This document shows, piece after piece, positions 6,346-6,356 of a stretch of 6,356 bases of DNA (position 1 is its first letter; each line of letters starts with the position of its first letter). The notes below the pieces were generated by a model. That model saw nothing but the letters and a program-made list of their open reading frames with translations, was not told where the DNA came from and did no database searches. The stretch is from Deltaproteobacteria bacterium (GTDB lineage: Bacteria; Desulfobacterota; WTBG01): positions 1 through 6,356 of the forward strand of contig WTBG01000055.1 in assembly GCA_013139225.1 (NCBI GenBank). The letters run 5' to 3'. The position numbers and the translations under genes were made by a program.

Positions 6346-6356
6346 ATTCGCTATTG

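Overview
The window is AT-rich DNA, by eye below 40% G+C, and densely coded on both strands. A PilT-type type IV pilus ATPase and a single-pass membrane TPR protein point to a Gram-negative-type bacterium. The composition together with the ClpX-like ATPase/J-protein pair would fit an anaerobic lineage such as Desulfobacterota or anammox-type Planctomycetota. That placement is an impression from family resemblance, not something the sequence proves. I see no tRNA, rRNA, CRISPR array, insertion sequence or transposase.

Layout, left to right. (1) 1-772, minus strand: the N-terminal 257 codons of an amidohydrolase-2-type metal-dependent TIM-barrel hydrolase, cut by the window edge. (2) 773-1033: a divergent intergenic region with a good sigma70-type promoter pointing right. 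(3) 1034-1741, plus: a membrane-anchored TPR protein. (4) 1742-1855, minus: a very small, highly basic protein of 37 aa, convergent with the TPR gene and abutting it exactly. (5) 1856-2119: a second divergent intergenic region, with a near-perfect direct repeat and AT-rich promoter-like sequence. (6) 2120-3874 and 3885-4850, plus: a two-gene unit of a ClpX-like AAA+ unfoldase and a type-B (CbpA-like, zinc-finger-less) J-domain co-chaperone, 10 bp apart. (7) 4870-5220 and 5248-6345, minus: a second two-gene unit, read pilT-like ATPase first and then a short coiled-coil protein, converging on the J-protein gene.

The most interesting content is the chaperone pair. The ATPase has every ClpX catalytic signature: Walker A and B, the GYVG pore loop, an arginine finger, sensor 2, and an IGF tripeptide where ClpX docks on ClpP. 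It lacks the ClpX zinc-binding domain, has a remodelled pore-2 region, and carries a C-terminal extension that reads as a second, degenerate copy of its own small AAA+ subdomain. Next to a J-protein, it suggests an unfoldase fed by, or working with, the Hsp70 system. The pilT/coiled-coil pair is a second lead: the PilT retraction motif AIRNLIRE is degenerate here, and the partner is a nearly pure coiled coil.
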